NCBI RefSeq assembly: GCF_000378825.1
Contig: NZ_KB900388.1
Coordinates: forward strand, 4,471,901-4,535,900
Direction of reading: 5' to 3'
DNA from: Salinispora vitiensis
Lineage (GTDB): Bacteria; Actinomycetota; Actinomycetes; Mycobacteriales; Micromonosporaceae
DNA length: 64,000 nt
Shown here: in pieces, positions 8,801 to 16,718 of the stretch
Layout of the letters: each line of letters starts with the position of its first letter
Numbering within the stretch: position 1 is the stretch's first letter
Program-made: the position numbers and the translations under genes
The notes under the pieces: generated by a model
Database searches by the model: none
What the model was told of the DNA's origin: nothing
What the model saw: the letters and a program-made list of their open reading frames with translations, nothing else

Positions 8801-10826
8801 GGAGCTCCGCTCCGACGGAGGTGGCCCGGAGCCGGGGTAGCACCGCCACCAGCACGCCCGCCACACAGAGGGTGAGTAGGACGGCGGCGGTCAACGACGG
8901 CCGGGTCAGGCCGGCTCCGGCACCGAAGAGCCCCACCCCAGCGGCGGCTACGCCGTGTGCTCGCGCCGCGCGTCTGCTCCGCGCCGACAACCCGGCCACC
9001 CCGATCCCGACCGCCGCCACCACCATCGGCCACGGCGCGGCCGCCCAGCCGAGTCCGAACGAGGCGGGCACGGCGAGCGCGGTCAGCGCGGCGCCCACCA
9101 CCGCGAACTCCCGGCGGATCTTCGGTGGCAGGGCGACCATGGCGGCCACGGTCAGCAGCAGTGCGCTGACGGCGAGCTGGCTGGCGGCGGGGGCGCCCAC
9201 CGCGGCCAGCTGGGATGGGTAACGGTCGAGGTCGGCGGTCCACGCCGGGAGGGCAGCCCGGACCGGGGTCACTCCGGCGCGCAGGGCGCCGGTGGCGACG
9301 ACGACGCCACTGACGGTCAACGCGATGGCGGAGGCGAACTGCGGGCCGCGCCGCAGGACAGTCGGCACTGCGCGGACGACCAGCCCGGTGAGCGCGATAC
9401 CGGCGGTGATCAGAAGTAGTGCCTGGTCGGGTGCGGCCACCCAGGCAAGCCGGCTCGCGGCGCTGATCACGGCGAGGGTGAGCAGGCCGGTGCCGATGTC
9501 GGGGAATGGGGCGCGGCGGGCCGCCACCATCCCCGCACCGGCCACCGTGGCGGTGAGCAGGAGTGCGGCTCCCGCTCCGACCGTCGCGGGCACGGTGGTC
9601 ACCCGCAGCAGCGCGGTGCCGGCGTAGCCGAGGGCCGCCAGCGCGGCGACGCTGTAAAGGCCGAAGATCAACTCGCGGAGCCCGGGCACTGGGCGGACGG
9701 CGGCGCCGTCCCCACCGGGCACCTGGCCAGTCTCGGCCCCGTCCCCACCGGGCACCTGGCCAGTCTCGGCCCCGTCCTCGGTACGTTGGCCGGCCCCCGA
9801 CCGCTGGCGCGGGGCGACGGGGGTGTCCCGGGGCCGCTCCGGGCCGGTCTGGCCCCCCGCCGTCGCCAGTGGGGTCGGGGACGCTTCGGGTAGGTCCTGG
9901 CGGACCGGTCGGGACCGGGTGACGGCGGAGCCGGCCAGCGAGAAGTTCAGGACGGCCACGAGGGCCAGCACGGCGGCCCAGCCCGCCAGAGCGCTGGTTC
10001 GGTCGTACGCGAGCAGCGGCAGGATCGGCTGGAGGGCCAGCACCGTCGCGAACCGTGGTGCGCGGAGTCCGGTCCAGCCGCCGTACGCCAGGGCAACCCC
10101 GGCGGTGACCGCGAAGACGGCCGCGGCGAATACCGCCCGGGACGCGCCGCCGACGCTGGTTACGGACCAGAGGGCGTACCCGGCCAACGGCACCAGGAGC
10201 AGGCCGACGGCGGAGATGGTCTCGGCGGTGGCGGTGAGCCCGCGACGGGCCAGCACCGGCGGGGCGAGCAGCATCAGGACCGTCGCCAGGCAGAGCACGC
10301 CCAGCCGGGCGAGGGCGTCCAGGGAACTGGTGGCGACCGCGGCGAAGACCACCGCGGCGACGCCGAGCAGCAGCGCGCCGAGCCCGAGGGGAATGTTCTG
10401 CACCTCGCGGCTGGACGCCTCCGGCGGATGCTCGGGGTTGTCGGCGTCAAGCCAGCCGGCGGTCGGCGGCGGTTCCGCCGGCCCCGACGAGGTGCCCTGC
10501 CGGGGTACCCGGGGCGGTGTGCCGGGGGGAGCCGGTGGCCGCCGGTCTGGCCGGCGACGGAGCACGCGCCGGGGACGGTTGGCCTGTTTGACGTTCTCCT
10601 CACCGGCATGCGCGAGGATGTCCCGCTGGAAGAGCGCAGCCTGCATCCGGGCGGCGATCTTCCGCTGTTCTCCGGAGATCTCGGCGTCCCGCGCCTTCAT
10701 CTCCGCGATCGACCGCTCGACCTCCGCCAGGTGTTCGAGCCGCTGCGGCTGTTTCGCGCCGCAGTGTGGGCAGCGGGCGGCCGGCTTCAACTCCCGGCCG
10801 CACGAGGAGCACTGAAAGCTCACCAC
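5892..10826 (-). CDS. Giant zinc-ribbon polytopic membrane protein (SCO7613 C-terminal domain type)
   Basis: A 1,644-residue protein. The N-terminus has a zinc ribbon with C6-x2-C9 and C19-x2-C22, followed by a predicted coiled coil (residues ~28-75), a basic Pro-rich linker, and then a very long run of Ala/Leu/Val/Gly-rich transmembrane helices, well over 30 by eye, interrupted by charged loops. I recall this architecture from Streptomyces and Micromonospora proteins annotated as SCO7613 C-terminal domain membrane proteins; no function is established. A GTG start with a GGAGG eight bases upstream fits. A loop near residue 360 is duplicated by a 33-bp tandem repeat. It lies 128 bp downstream of the UDP-glucose dehydrogenase on the same strand. 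Antisense open frames over this gene are compositional shadows. Confidence 0.88.
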   Translation of the reverse strand: MVSFQCSSCGRELKPAARCPHCGAKQPQRLEHLAEVERSIAEMKARDAEISGEQRKIAARMQAALFQRDILAHAGEENVKQANRPRRVLRRRPDRRPPAPPGTPPRVPRQGTSSGPAEPPPTAGWLDADNPEHPPEASSREVQNIPLGLGALLLGVAAVVFAAVATSSLDALARLGVLCLATVLMLLAPPVLARRGLTATAETISAVGLLLVPLAGYALWSVTSVGGASRAVFAAAVFAVTAGVALAYGGWTGLRAPRFATVLALQPILPLLAYDRTSALAGWAAVLALVAVLNFSLAGSAVTRSRPVRQDLPEASPTPLATAGGQTGPERPRDTPVAPRQRSGAGQRTEDGAETGQVPGGDGAETGQVPGGDGAAVRPVPGLRELIFGLYSVAALAALGYAGTALLRVTTVPATVGAGAALLLTATVAGAGMVAARRAPFPDIGTGLLTLAVISAASRLAWVAAPDQALLLITAGIALTGLVVRAVPTVLRRGPQFASAIALTVSGVVVATGALRAGVTPVRAALPAWTADLDRYPSQLAAVGAPAASQLAVSALLLTVAAMVALPPKIRREFAVVGAALTALAVPASFGLGWAAAPWPMVVAAVGIGVAGLSARSRRAARAHGVAAAGVGLFGAGAGLTRPSLTAAVLLTLCVAGVLVAVLPRLRATSVGAELLSGWAAGGAAFALPGTVAAIVAAGPAASGTALRELTVALLAASFLAVCVTLGYAALVQVSHRHLPMPLATGAVLGALAVAAASFVAPATTAADAWVGALLVIAAVLLFFAPSVDARRRSDLRLDGSDLACAGVTAALVATLVRIATVLAPGAQLAVAAGLLLVVAVAARALPPQWRRGPVLGLALGGGLVGLLAAGMALRGGIGVLLTAGPIWAGDLNTWPAAPIGGSTWQAPVALALLALAAAVLLPPPWQHDVSGAAVVLATIGAPAAFALPWWSPVLVGSLVATGYGLASVASMEARAAFSRAVVAGVLALHVAGAGLVRPWTTALALGSIALIGAAVAAFARALSPPLGTDVDAEGPPPYPTQIGGAATGAMLFALPGAVAALTAELGHSSRVVLIAALATSGLGLATVLAARHRVPQYLPWASAALVGGATVSALAAIPAGLQVGVFAAAAALIGVLAELSRGATEPPAGLAAPTRRWRVTLGGALGRSAGPGTRRWRVDPATGALAAATLPTVLALVSLAPALHVALVEPHRTLSRTWQGPPPELLLPAPAAADPTHVLTALLLTAAAALAAVAFSGGRRSRAVPVILPGTAVTLLITPVALDLAWPASTFAGLTVFTLAMLGLALTPPPALVERARSLRLARILVFGIGLTAGGAGLAGSLATEDLTLVTLGGAVGVGTVAALFGATGHARILGWLFAALMAQLFVLTTGLVAGLSARWSAFGVLAVGAALQVFAATLPRLRRPEAGRETATVEWSGFAATLIALALAYDSPRHIAALLAAAGAILGVAAARPGRRDIERRILFWAVVSCEITAWWILMWVADVALPEAYTLPFAVLALLVGVLELRQRAEISSWVAYGPALVTAFAPTLAIVLVTESSMLRQVLLLLGAAAVLVFGSLRQQQAPVIVGATATAITAIHALFSLGPWLLLIPVGLLLLVLGASNERRRRAQERLQAALRGMR
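9707..9772. repeat. 33-bp in-frame tandem repeat, two copies
   Basis: Two identical 33-bp units (9707-9739 and 9740-9772) lie inside the giant membrane-protein gene, with a partial third unit at 9773. Each encodes the 11-residue loop GAETGQVPGGD, so the copy number can vary without breaking the frame. Confidence 0.85.
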
Positions 10827-10954
10827 GACACCCCTCCAGCGCGGACGGCGGACCTCACTGTCGCAGCATGCCCAATGCTGGCGCGGATTTCGACAGTTGC
10901 CGGCGGGTCCAGGGGGCGTGGCGCCCTACTCCGCGGAGTACGGCCGGCGACGGG

Positions 10955-12382
10955 TCACGGGCGGCCCATGCCGCGGTACTCCCAGCCAGCCTGCGTCCAC
11001 AACGTTGGGTCGAGGCAGTTGCGGCCGTCCACCACCCGGCGCCCGGCGACCAGGGCGCCGAGCATGACCGGGTCGGCGTTGCGGAAGTCAGCCCATTCGG
11101 TCAGGACGCAGACCAGGTCGGCACCGGTCACCGCCTCGTTGATGCCCGACTCGTAGGTGAGCTCGGGCGCCACGGCGCGGGCGCGCTCCATCCCTTCCGG
11201 GTCGTAGACGTGCACGTCAGCGCCGGCCTTGTGGAGCAGCGATGCCACGGCGAGGGCGGGGGCGTCGCGGACGTCGTCGGTGTTGGGCTTGAAGGTCGCA
11301 CCGAGCACGCCGATTCGGGTGCCGGAGAGGTCGGGGCCGGCCGGGCCGGTGCGCCGGCCGAGTAGGTCGGCGGCGAGTTGGACCACCCGGGTCCGGCGGC
11401 GCAGGTTGATCAGGTCAACCTCGTGCAGGAAACGCAGCGCCTCGCCGGCGCCCAGTTCCTGGGCCCGGGCCTGGAAAGCACGGATGTCCTTGGGTAGGCA
11501 GGCCCCGCCGAAGCCCAGGCCGGCCTGGAGGAACCGGTTGCCGATCCGGGGGTCGAAGCCGACCGCCCGGGCCAGGTGGGTCACGTCGCCGCCAGCGGCC
11601 TCGCAGACCTCCGCCATCGCGTTGATAAACGAAATCTTGGTGGCCAGGAAGGCGTTCGCTGCGACCTTCACCAGCTCCGCGGTGGCGAAGTCGGTGACCA
11701 CCATCGGCACCTCGCGGTCCTCCGTGGCAGCCAGGTCGAAGACGCCCTTGTGCGCGGCGTAGAGCATCCCGTTGGCCCATTCGCTCTTGACGCCGACCAC
11801 GATCCGGTTCGGGCGGAGTACGTCGTCGACGGCGAAGCCCTCCTGGAGGAACTCGGGGCTCCAGGCGACCTCAATGCCCAGGTCGGCCGGTGTGTGTTTG
11901 CTCACCAGCTGCTCGACCCACTCCGCGGTGCCGACCGGCACGGTGGACTTGCCGACGATCAGCGCCGGACGGGTGAGCTGCTGCGCCAGGCTGGTGACGG
12001 CTGCCTCGACGTACGACAGGTCCGCCCCCAGCGCGTCGGCCCGCTGCGGGGTGCCGACGCAGATGAAGTGCACGTCCCCGAACTCGGCGACCTCGGCCAT
12101 GTCGGTGCTGAACCGCAGCCGCCCGGCGGCGAGGTTGCGCTTCAGTAGCTCGTCCAGGCCGGGCTCGTGGATCGGCACCTCGCCCGCGTTGAGCATGGCG
12201 ATCTTGTCGGCGTCCACGTCGAAGCCGAGTACCTCGTAGCCCAGCTCGGCGTAGCAGATGGCGTACGTCGCGCCGAGGTAGCCGGTGCCGAGGAAGGTCA
12301 CTCGGGGGCGAGGTGCGCCGGATGGGGGGGTTACCGCCCCGATCGGAGGCACTGGCTGGGTGTTCGGGTACGGGATCGTCAC
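10955..12382 (-). CDS. UDP-glucose 6-dehydrogenase
   Basis: A 475-residue NAD-dependent enzyme that oxidises UDP-glucose to UDP-glucuronate for surface polysaccharide or glycoconjugate synthesis. It has the Rossmann motif FLGTGYLGATYA, the mid-domain signature with PEFLQEGFAVDD, and the catalytic cysteine in GFGGACLPKD. The GTG at 12382 is preferred because GGAG lies nine bases upstream; an in-frame GTG at 12403 has no comparable ribosome site. The divergent acyl-CoA dehydrogenase begins 252 bp away, so promoters for both should lie in 12383-12634. The nearby giant membrane protein does not reveal which glycan is served. Confidence 0.95.
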   Translation of the reverse strand: MTIPYPNTQPVPPIGAVTPPSGAPRPRVTFLGTGYLGATYAICYAELGYEVLGFDVDADKIAMLNAGEVPIHEPGLDELLKRNLAAGRLRFSTDMAEVAEFGDVHFICVGTPQRADALGADLSYVEAAVTSLAQQLTRPALIVGKSTVPVGTAEWVEQLVSKHTPADLGIEVAWSPEFLQEGFAVDDVLRPNRIVVGVKSEWANGMLYAAHKGVFDLAATEDREVPMVVTDFATAELVKVAANAFLATKISFINAMAEVCEAAGGDVTHLARAVGFDPRIGNRFLQAGLGFGGACLPKDIRAFQARAQELGAGEALRFLHEVDLINLRRRTRVVQLAADLLGRRTGPAGPDLSGTRIGVLGATFKPNTDDVRDAPALAVASLLHKAGADVHVYDPEGMERARAVAPELTYESGINEAVTGADLVCVLTEWADFRNADPVMLGALVAGRRVVDGRNCLDPTLWTQAGWEYRGMGRP

Positions 12383-12634
12383 GCCTGTCTTCTCCGCTCG
12401 CACTGGCGCCGCTCGTGGCGTCGCTGTCGACCGCGGCGCCTGCCAGGGGCGCCGAAGGTGGGGTTGTTCGTTTGTTTGACCATGCTCCCGCGCGGGCCGG
12501 TCAGTGCGACACTTCGTAGCCTACGCGGCGGTAACATCGCCGGACTCCGGGGTCGCTATCCTTCAGTCTGCGCGGTCCGCGCTCAGAACGACGCTACAGA
12601 CTGCGCATGATAGCGGTGAAGAGGAGGGGCCGAC

Positions 12635-13798
12635 ATGGCCGCAGAGCAGGAATTCGACGGCTATCGCTTGACGGGTGAGCAGCAGGCGGTCCGGGAGGCG
12701 GTCCGGGAGGTCTGCGCGGCGAAGGTGGCACCGCACGCCGCTGAGGCGGACGAGACCAGCGAGTTCCCGAAGATGTCCTTCGACGCGTTGCGGGCGGCTG
12801 ACTTTCACGCCCCGCACATCCCCGTCGAGTACGGCGGCGCCGGTGCGGATGCCCTCGCCACCGCTATCGTGATCGAGGAGGTGGCGCGGGCCTGTGCCGC
12901 CTCCTCGCTGATTCCGGCGGTCAACAAGCTGGGTACCATGCCGCTGATTCTGGCCGGGTCCGCGGAGCTCCAGCGGAAGTACCTGACCCCGGTGGCGGCC
13001 GGCGACGCGATGTTCTCGTACTGCCTGTCCGAGCCGGAGGCGGGCAGCGACGCCGCCGCGATGACCACCCGGGCCGTCCGGGACGGCGACGACTGGGTGC
13101 TCAACGGCGTCAAGCGCTGGATCACCAACGCCGGGGTGTCCGAGTTCTACACGGTCTTCGCCGTGACCGACCCGACCGCCCGGAGCCGGGGCATCTCGGC
13201 CTTCGTGGTCGAGAAGTCCGACCCGGGGGTGAGTTTCGGCGCACCGGAGAAGAAGTTGGGGATCAAGGGCTCGCCGACCCGTGAGGTTTACCTGGACGGC
13301 GTCCGGGTCCCCGCCGACCGCATGATCGGCGCGGAGGGCACCGGCTTCGCCACCGCGATGCAGACCCTGGACCACACCCGGGTCACCATCGCCGCACAGG
13401 CGGTGGGCATCGCGCAGGGTGCGCTCGACTACGCCAAGGGGTACGTGCAGGAGCGTCGGCAGTTCGGCAAGCCGATCGCCGACTTCCAGGGCATCCAGTT
13501 CATGCTCGCGGACATGGGCATGAAGCTGGAGGCGGCCCGGCAGCTGACCTACGCCGCAGCCAGCAGATCCGAGCGGGGGGACGCGGACCTGACCTACTTC
13601 GGCGCCGCGGCCAAGTGCTTCGCCTCCGACGCCGCCATGGAGATCACCACCGATGCCGTGCAGCTGCTCGGCGGCTACGGCTACACCCGGGACTACCCGG
13701 TCGAGCGGATGATGCGCGACGCGAAGATCACCCAGATCTACGAGGGCACCAACCAGGTGCAGCGCATCGTCATGGCGCGGCAGCTGTTGAAGGGCTGA
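12635..13798 (+). CDS. Acyl-CoA dehydrogenase (FadE25-like)
   Basis: A 387-residue FAD-dependent acyl-CoA dehydrogenase. Signatures include FSYCLSEPEAGSDAAAM, WITNAGVSE and, at the C-terminus, QLLGGYGYTRDYPVERMMRDAKI followed by IYEGTNQVQR, which holds the likely catalytic glutamate. The ATG follows AAGAGGAGGGGCCGAC, a strong ribosome site. Gene order relative to purE and TIGR03089 matches mycobacterial fadE25, a broadly conserved actinobacterial member. Substrate chain length cannot be assigned from sequence. Confidence 0.95.
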   Translation: MAAEQEFDGYRLTGEQQAVREAVREVCAAKVAPHAAEADETSEFPKMSFDALRAADFHAPHIPVEYGGAGADALATAIVIEEVARACAASSLIPAVNKLGTMPLILAGSAELQRKYLTPVAAGDAMFSYCLSEPEAGSDAAAMTTRAVRDGDDWVLNGVKRWITNAGVSEFYTVFAVTDPTARSRGISAFVVEKSDPGVSFGAPEKKLGIKGSPTREVYLDGVRVPADRMIGAEGTGFATAMQTLDHTRVTIAAQAVGIAQGALDYAKGYVQERRQFGKPIADFQGIQFMLADMGMKLEAARQLTYAAASRSERGDADLTYFGAAAKCFASDAAMEITTDAVQLLGGYGYTRDYPVERMMRDAKITQIYEGTNQVQRIVMARQLLKG

Positions 13799-14412
13799 CT
13801 CGGGGCTGTTCGGCAGAATCCTGGCCGTCGAACGCGGCGAATGCCGAGGCGACTGGCGGAGGAGCCATCACGCCGCCGAAAGTCCCTTCGGCCGGGCCGG
13901 TGGCCAGGACAACATCTGCCCCCGGCGCGGGTCTCGGTCTCGGACGGGCGCCCGTCCGAGACCGAGTACGGTGCTGAACGGGCGGTGATGAAGGCAGTAG
14001 CTGCGGTGGGCAGTTTGGCCACTAGGTAGAGCAGCACGCGCCAGGCACTGGCGTCGGTCAGATGAGCGATGGTCCATCCGCTGAGGCCGGGGCGTACCGG
14101 AGGCGGGGGAATGCGGTCCAGCCAGACGTCGAGCAGCCCGGCTCTCCGTGCCTCGGCCGCGCCCCACCGGCGGGCGCCGGCGAGCCCGAGCGCCAGGAGG
14201 GGAATGCCGGCGAGGACCACGGCGAGGCCCACCCCGACGATCAGGACAGCCAGTACGTACAGCGGCCCGAACACGGCGACCACCAGGTTGCCGAGCACAT
14301 AGCGGAGTTCCTGCGGCCCACGGCGCTGTCGGCGCTGCCGGCCGGACGTCCTCGGCGGTGGCGGGTCGAGTTCCGTGCCGAGTTCCGGAGGTGACGCCGG
14401 CTCCACGTTCAC
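13738..14412 (-). pseudogene. Truncated sensor-domain (PF13796-like) protein, remnant of a histidine kinase
   Basis: Residues ~35-143 (nt ~14310-13984) look like the N-terminal membrane sensor domain of actinobacterial histidine kinases: two hydrophobic segments (VLGNLVVAVFGPLYVLAVLI, then GVGLAVVLAGIPLLALGLAG), the loop with RAGLLDVWLDRIPPP and the segment WRVLLYLVAKLPTAATAF. Similarity stops there. The frame then runs through a 34-bp perfect palindrome and a basic, low-complexity stretch, and finally antisense over the end of the acyl-CoA dehydrogenase. No later transmembrane helices, H-box or ATPase domain follow. GTG start at 14412. A stand-alone short sensor is possible, but a deleted kinase gene is likelier. 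Confidence 0.6.
13933..13966. repeat. 34-bp perfect palindrome
   Basis: The 34 bases are their own reverse complement, with the centre between 13949 and 13950 and half-site CTCGGTCTCGGACGGGC. It lies 134 bp after the acyl-CoA dehydrogenase stop and just past the point where the sensor remnant loses similarity. It could act as a bidirectional terminator between the convergent genes, an operator, or the scar of a rearrangement. Confidence 0.8.
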
Positions 14413-14583
14413 ATCCTTCCGGTCGCACAGTGACCGCTGGAACAGGCTGCGGCACCGGGACAGCTTCGCAGCGGTTACGAGCGGCCAGCAAGGGGGCTAT
14501 TCGAGCCCGCTTTGTCGGGTTATCCCCACTCCGGCGACGCATGGGAGTGATCGGGAGCTGCGTTTGCATGGTTCGTTGATGAT

Positions 14584-15960
14584 GTGTGGGTGAATCTGCG
14601 CCGTCCAACCGGCCCCCGCGTGCTCGCGGTTGTTACCGCGGCGTCGCTCGTGGGATTTGTCGGTTATCTGGTGTACCTGATGTTCGCTATCCGCGCTTCG
14701 GTGCCCGTGTGGCTCTTCGCCGGTGTGGCCTCCCTGACCGCCCTGGTAATGGTGCCCAGTCTGCTCCGTTACGCGGTGCAGGCGTTTCAGGTCGATGTTG
14801 ACCGACGCGGCTGGACGGTGCTAATAGGACAGTACCGACGTGAACTGCGATGGGCCGAGATATCAGCGGTGGTGATCAAAAGCCGGGAAATCGAGGGGCA
14901 GGGTCGCCAGCGGCCGGCTTCCGCGCTGTACCTCGTGCTTAACCCGGGCGTCAGCATGGATGTTCCGCGTCGCCTGCGGGCTACCGTGGACGGGCGACCG
15001 GCGGTTCGGCTGTTCGACCTGTCCGAGCCGAAGATCGAGGAAATGCAGTTCGTCCACGACCTGGCGAGTCTGGCCGGTGACCGCCTCGAGGTTAGGGTCC
15101 ACCTCCTCAACATGGAGATGCTGTGCGAGGACGCCCGGCAAGGGCGGAACGGCAGGAGACTTCTCCCGGCTTTTCCACCGGGCGCGCAGGGCGTGCGGAC
15201 GCAGCGCTGGCTGAACCGGCGGCGCTTCCCAATCTTCGTCGCCTGGTACTTGATCGCCGTCATCCCCACGCTGCTACTCACCGGCTTCATGGCCCAACTG
15301 CACGAGCTGCTCGGCGCCGCGGTCGCGGTACTGGGCCTATTCGCGGTTGTCGCCGCGTACACCCAGTTCGTCACGCTGTTCGGCCATAAAACCCTCAACG
15401 CCGAGTGGGCGATCGCTGGCACGGGACTCGTGCAGGTGGTCGGGCACCGCATCTTCCACGAAGACATGCATGGCGGCAAAGCTGTGGTGCTGGCACCGGG
15501 GGCCAAACGCGGCTACGGCAAGGCATGGCTGCTCGGATTCCCGAACGTCGTGGCGCTACTCGGCGATCCACGGACCGGACGGCTCCGCAACCGGGACGAC
15601 CTCCACGCTCTGTCGGCAGTGCTGGGTGAGTCGCCCCATGTGGCCGACCGGGCCGCCGCTCAGGAAATCGACAAACTTGCCCTGCAGTCCCAGGTTCGTG
15701 GCCCGACAAAGCGAGACGGTGCCGAAATCGCCCGCCTCTGGATGTCGCTGACCAAGGCCGGTCGCATCCTGGCATGGGCCGTGGTCGTGGGTTCCGTCCT
15801 GCTGGCTGGTGGCTGGTTGCTGGAGAGCAGTGAGTATCTGGGCGGCGCGGTCCTCCTCATCCTCGGTGTGCCGCTGACCCTCATCTGGGCGCTATACGCG
15901 CTGTACCGGATCTCCGCGTTGCTCAGCGCAGCGTGGCAAGCACTCCGAAAGAACCACTAA
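14584..15960 (+). CDS. Membrane protein of unknown function
   Basis: Not recognised. 458 residues from the GTG at 14584 (another in-frame GTG at 14590). Two transmembrane helices lie near residues 13-33 and 38-58, then a soluble segment beginning AFQVDVDRRGWTVL that could be a bacterial PH-like beta domain. Two more helices lie near residues 215-260, followed by a second soluble domain (residues ~265-375) and two C-terminal helices (~397-445). The arrangement suggests two repeated halves of membrane hairpin plus cytoplasmic domain. Codon use has more A/T third positions than neighbouring core genes (for example around 14820-14900), compatible with acquisition. It is divergent from the sensor remnant. 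Confidence 0.75.
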   Translation: MWVNLRRPTGPRVLAVVTAASLVGFVGYLVYLMFAIRASVPVWLFAGVASLTALVMVPSLLRYAVQAFQVDVDRRGWTVLIGQYRRELRWAEISAVVIKSREIEGQGRQRPASALYLVLNPGVSMDVPRRLRATVDGRPAVRLFDLSEPKIEEMQFVHDLASLAGDRLEVRVHLLNMEMLCEDARQGRNGRRLLPAFPPGAQGVRTQRWLNRRRFPIFVAWYLIAVIPTLLLTGFMAQLHELLGAAVAVLGLFAVVAAYTQFVTLFGHKTLNAEWAIAGTGLVQVVGHRIFHEDMHGGKAVVLAPGAKRGYGKAWLLGFPNVVALLGDPRTGRLRNRDDLHALSAVLGESPHVADRAAAQEIDKLALQSQVRGPTKRDGAEIARLWMSLTKAGRILAWAVVVGSVLLAGGWLLESSEYLGGAVLLILGVPLTLIWALYALYRISALLSAAWQALRKNH

Positions 15961-16718
15961 CCAAGTTTTCACGCTCACCAACGCAGTCCCTCGGCGGGGA
16001 GGCGCTAATGGATGAGGTTGAACGCGCGGCCATGCCGACAGAGTGCGGCCGACCAGTTCCGGCGGATCGGGTGCGTCCGGGATAGGAGCTCGAACCGCTC
16101 GGACGGTGGCTGCTCACATGTTGGGCTACCGGCCAACCGCGGAATGTCCTGCCCAAGTACGGCTTTCCGTCGACACCGTCGAACTACGGCCGGCATTCGC
16201 CGACGCCCACCACGCCAAGCAGCTGGAACTGTCCCGGGACCTCTCCTCGGCCAGCTACGAGTACGCTCCCGGTGGCCCAAATCGGTGCTTTAAAGTCGCC
16301 GGTTGTGGGAGCTGACATGGCGACAAGGTTTTGTCGTTCCCCCAATCGGGCGGCAGTGTCAACAATTTCGGCGGCAGCGGTCGGCCAAACGGGTAAGGCA
16401 GGGCCTTCGACGTGCTCCTAGGCTTGTGCCGTCCACTGTCCCCTTGCATAGTCGCCCTACGGTTTAGCTCGGTTTCTCAAGGGGGAAGTACGTGTTTGGG
16501 TCCGGTTTTCTCCGGGACCGGGGATGCGCTTCGGTGCCGGCCCGGCACGCCGTTTCGCTCGACTCCAAACGCGGTGCACCAGAGATCGAGGTAAAGGAGA
16601 TCATTCGAGCGCCCCGATCATCGAATACGTCACCGTCCTTCGTGATACCGTCGTCGACCCCCTGGCGTCGGCTGCCCCGACCCCTCGTCGATTCCGATGA
16701 GGTAGGAGGTCGGAACTG
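15961..16718. other. 758-bp region without a convincing gene; possible eroded coding DNA
   Basis: No frame here is clearly coding. A 25-codon frame (16008-16085) has an SD-like GGGGAGG upstream but stops at once. A frame around 16112-16315 has coding-like residue use but no ribosome site and no recognisable product. A small hairpin (CGACAA/TTGTCG) lies at 16321-16336. The DNA is less GC-rich than the flanks. Two overlapping short frames near 16492-16719 are described separately. Confidence 0.5.
16524..16700 (+). CDS. Possible 58-residue small protein upstream of the orphan S1-like gene
   Basis: An ATG at 16524 opens a 58-codon frame ending 18 nt before the next gene. Its C-terminal part (APIIEYVTVLRDTVVDPLA) reads like an amphipathic helix with G/C-rich third positions. 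It lacks a good ribosome site. A competing 75-codon frame (16492-16719, GTG start) overlaps the next gene as TGATG. A single gene broken by a frameshift is also possible, because the first half of the longer frame and the second half of this one both look protein-like. No family recognised. Confidence 0.28.
   Translation: MRFGAGPARRFARLQTRCTRDRGKGDHSSAPIIEYVTVLRDTVVDPLASAAPTPRRFR

Noticed and set aside
16490..16590. Sequence ending ...GCACCA considered as a tRNA 3' end
   Set aside because: No T-loop consensus, acceptor pairing or anticodon arm could be built.
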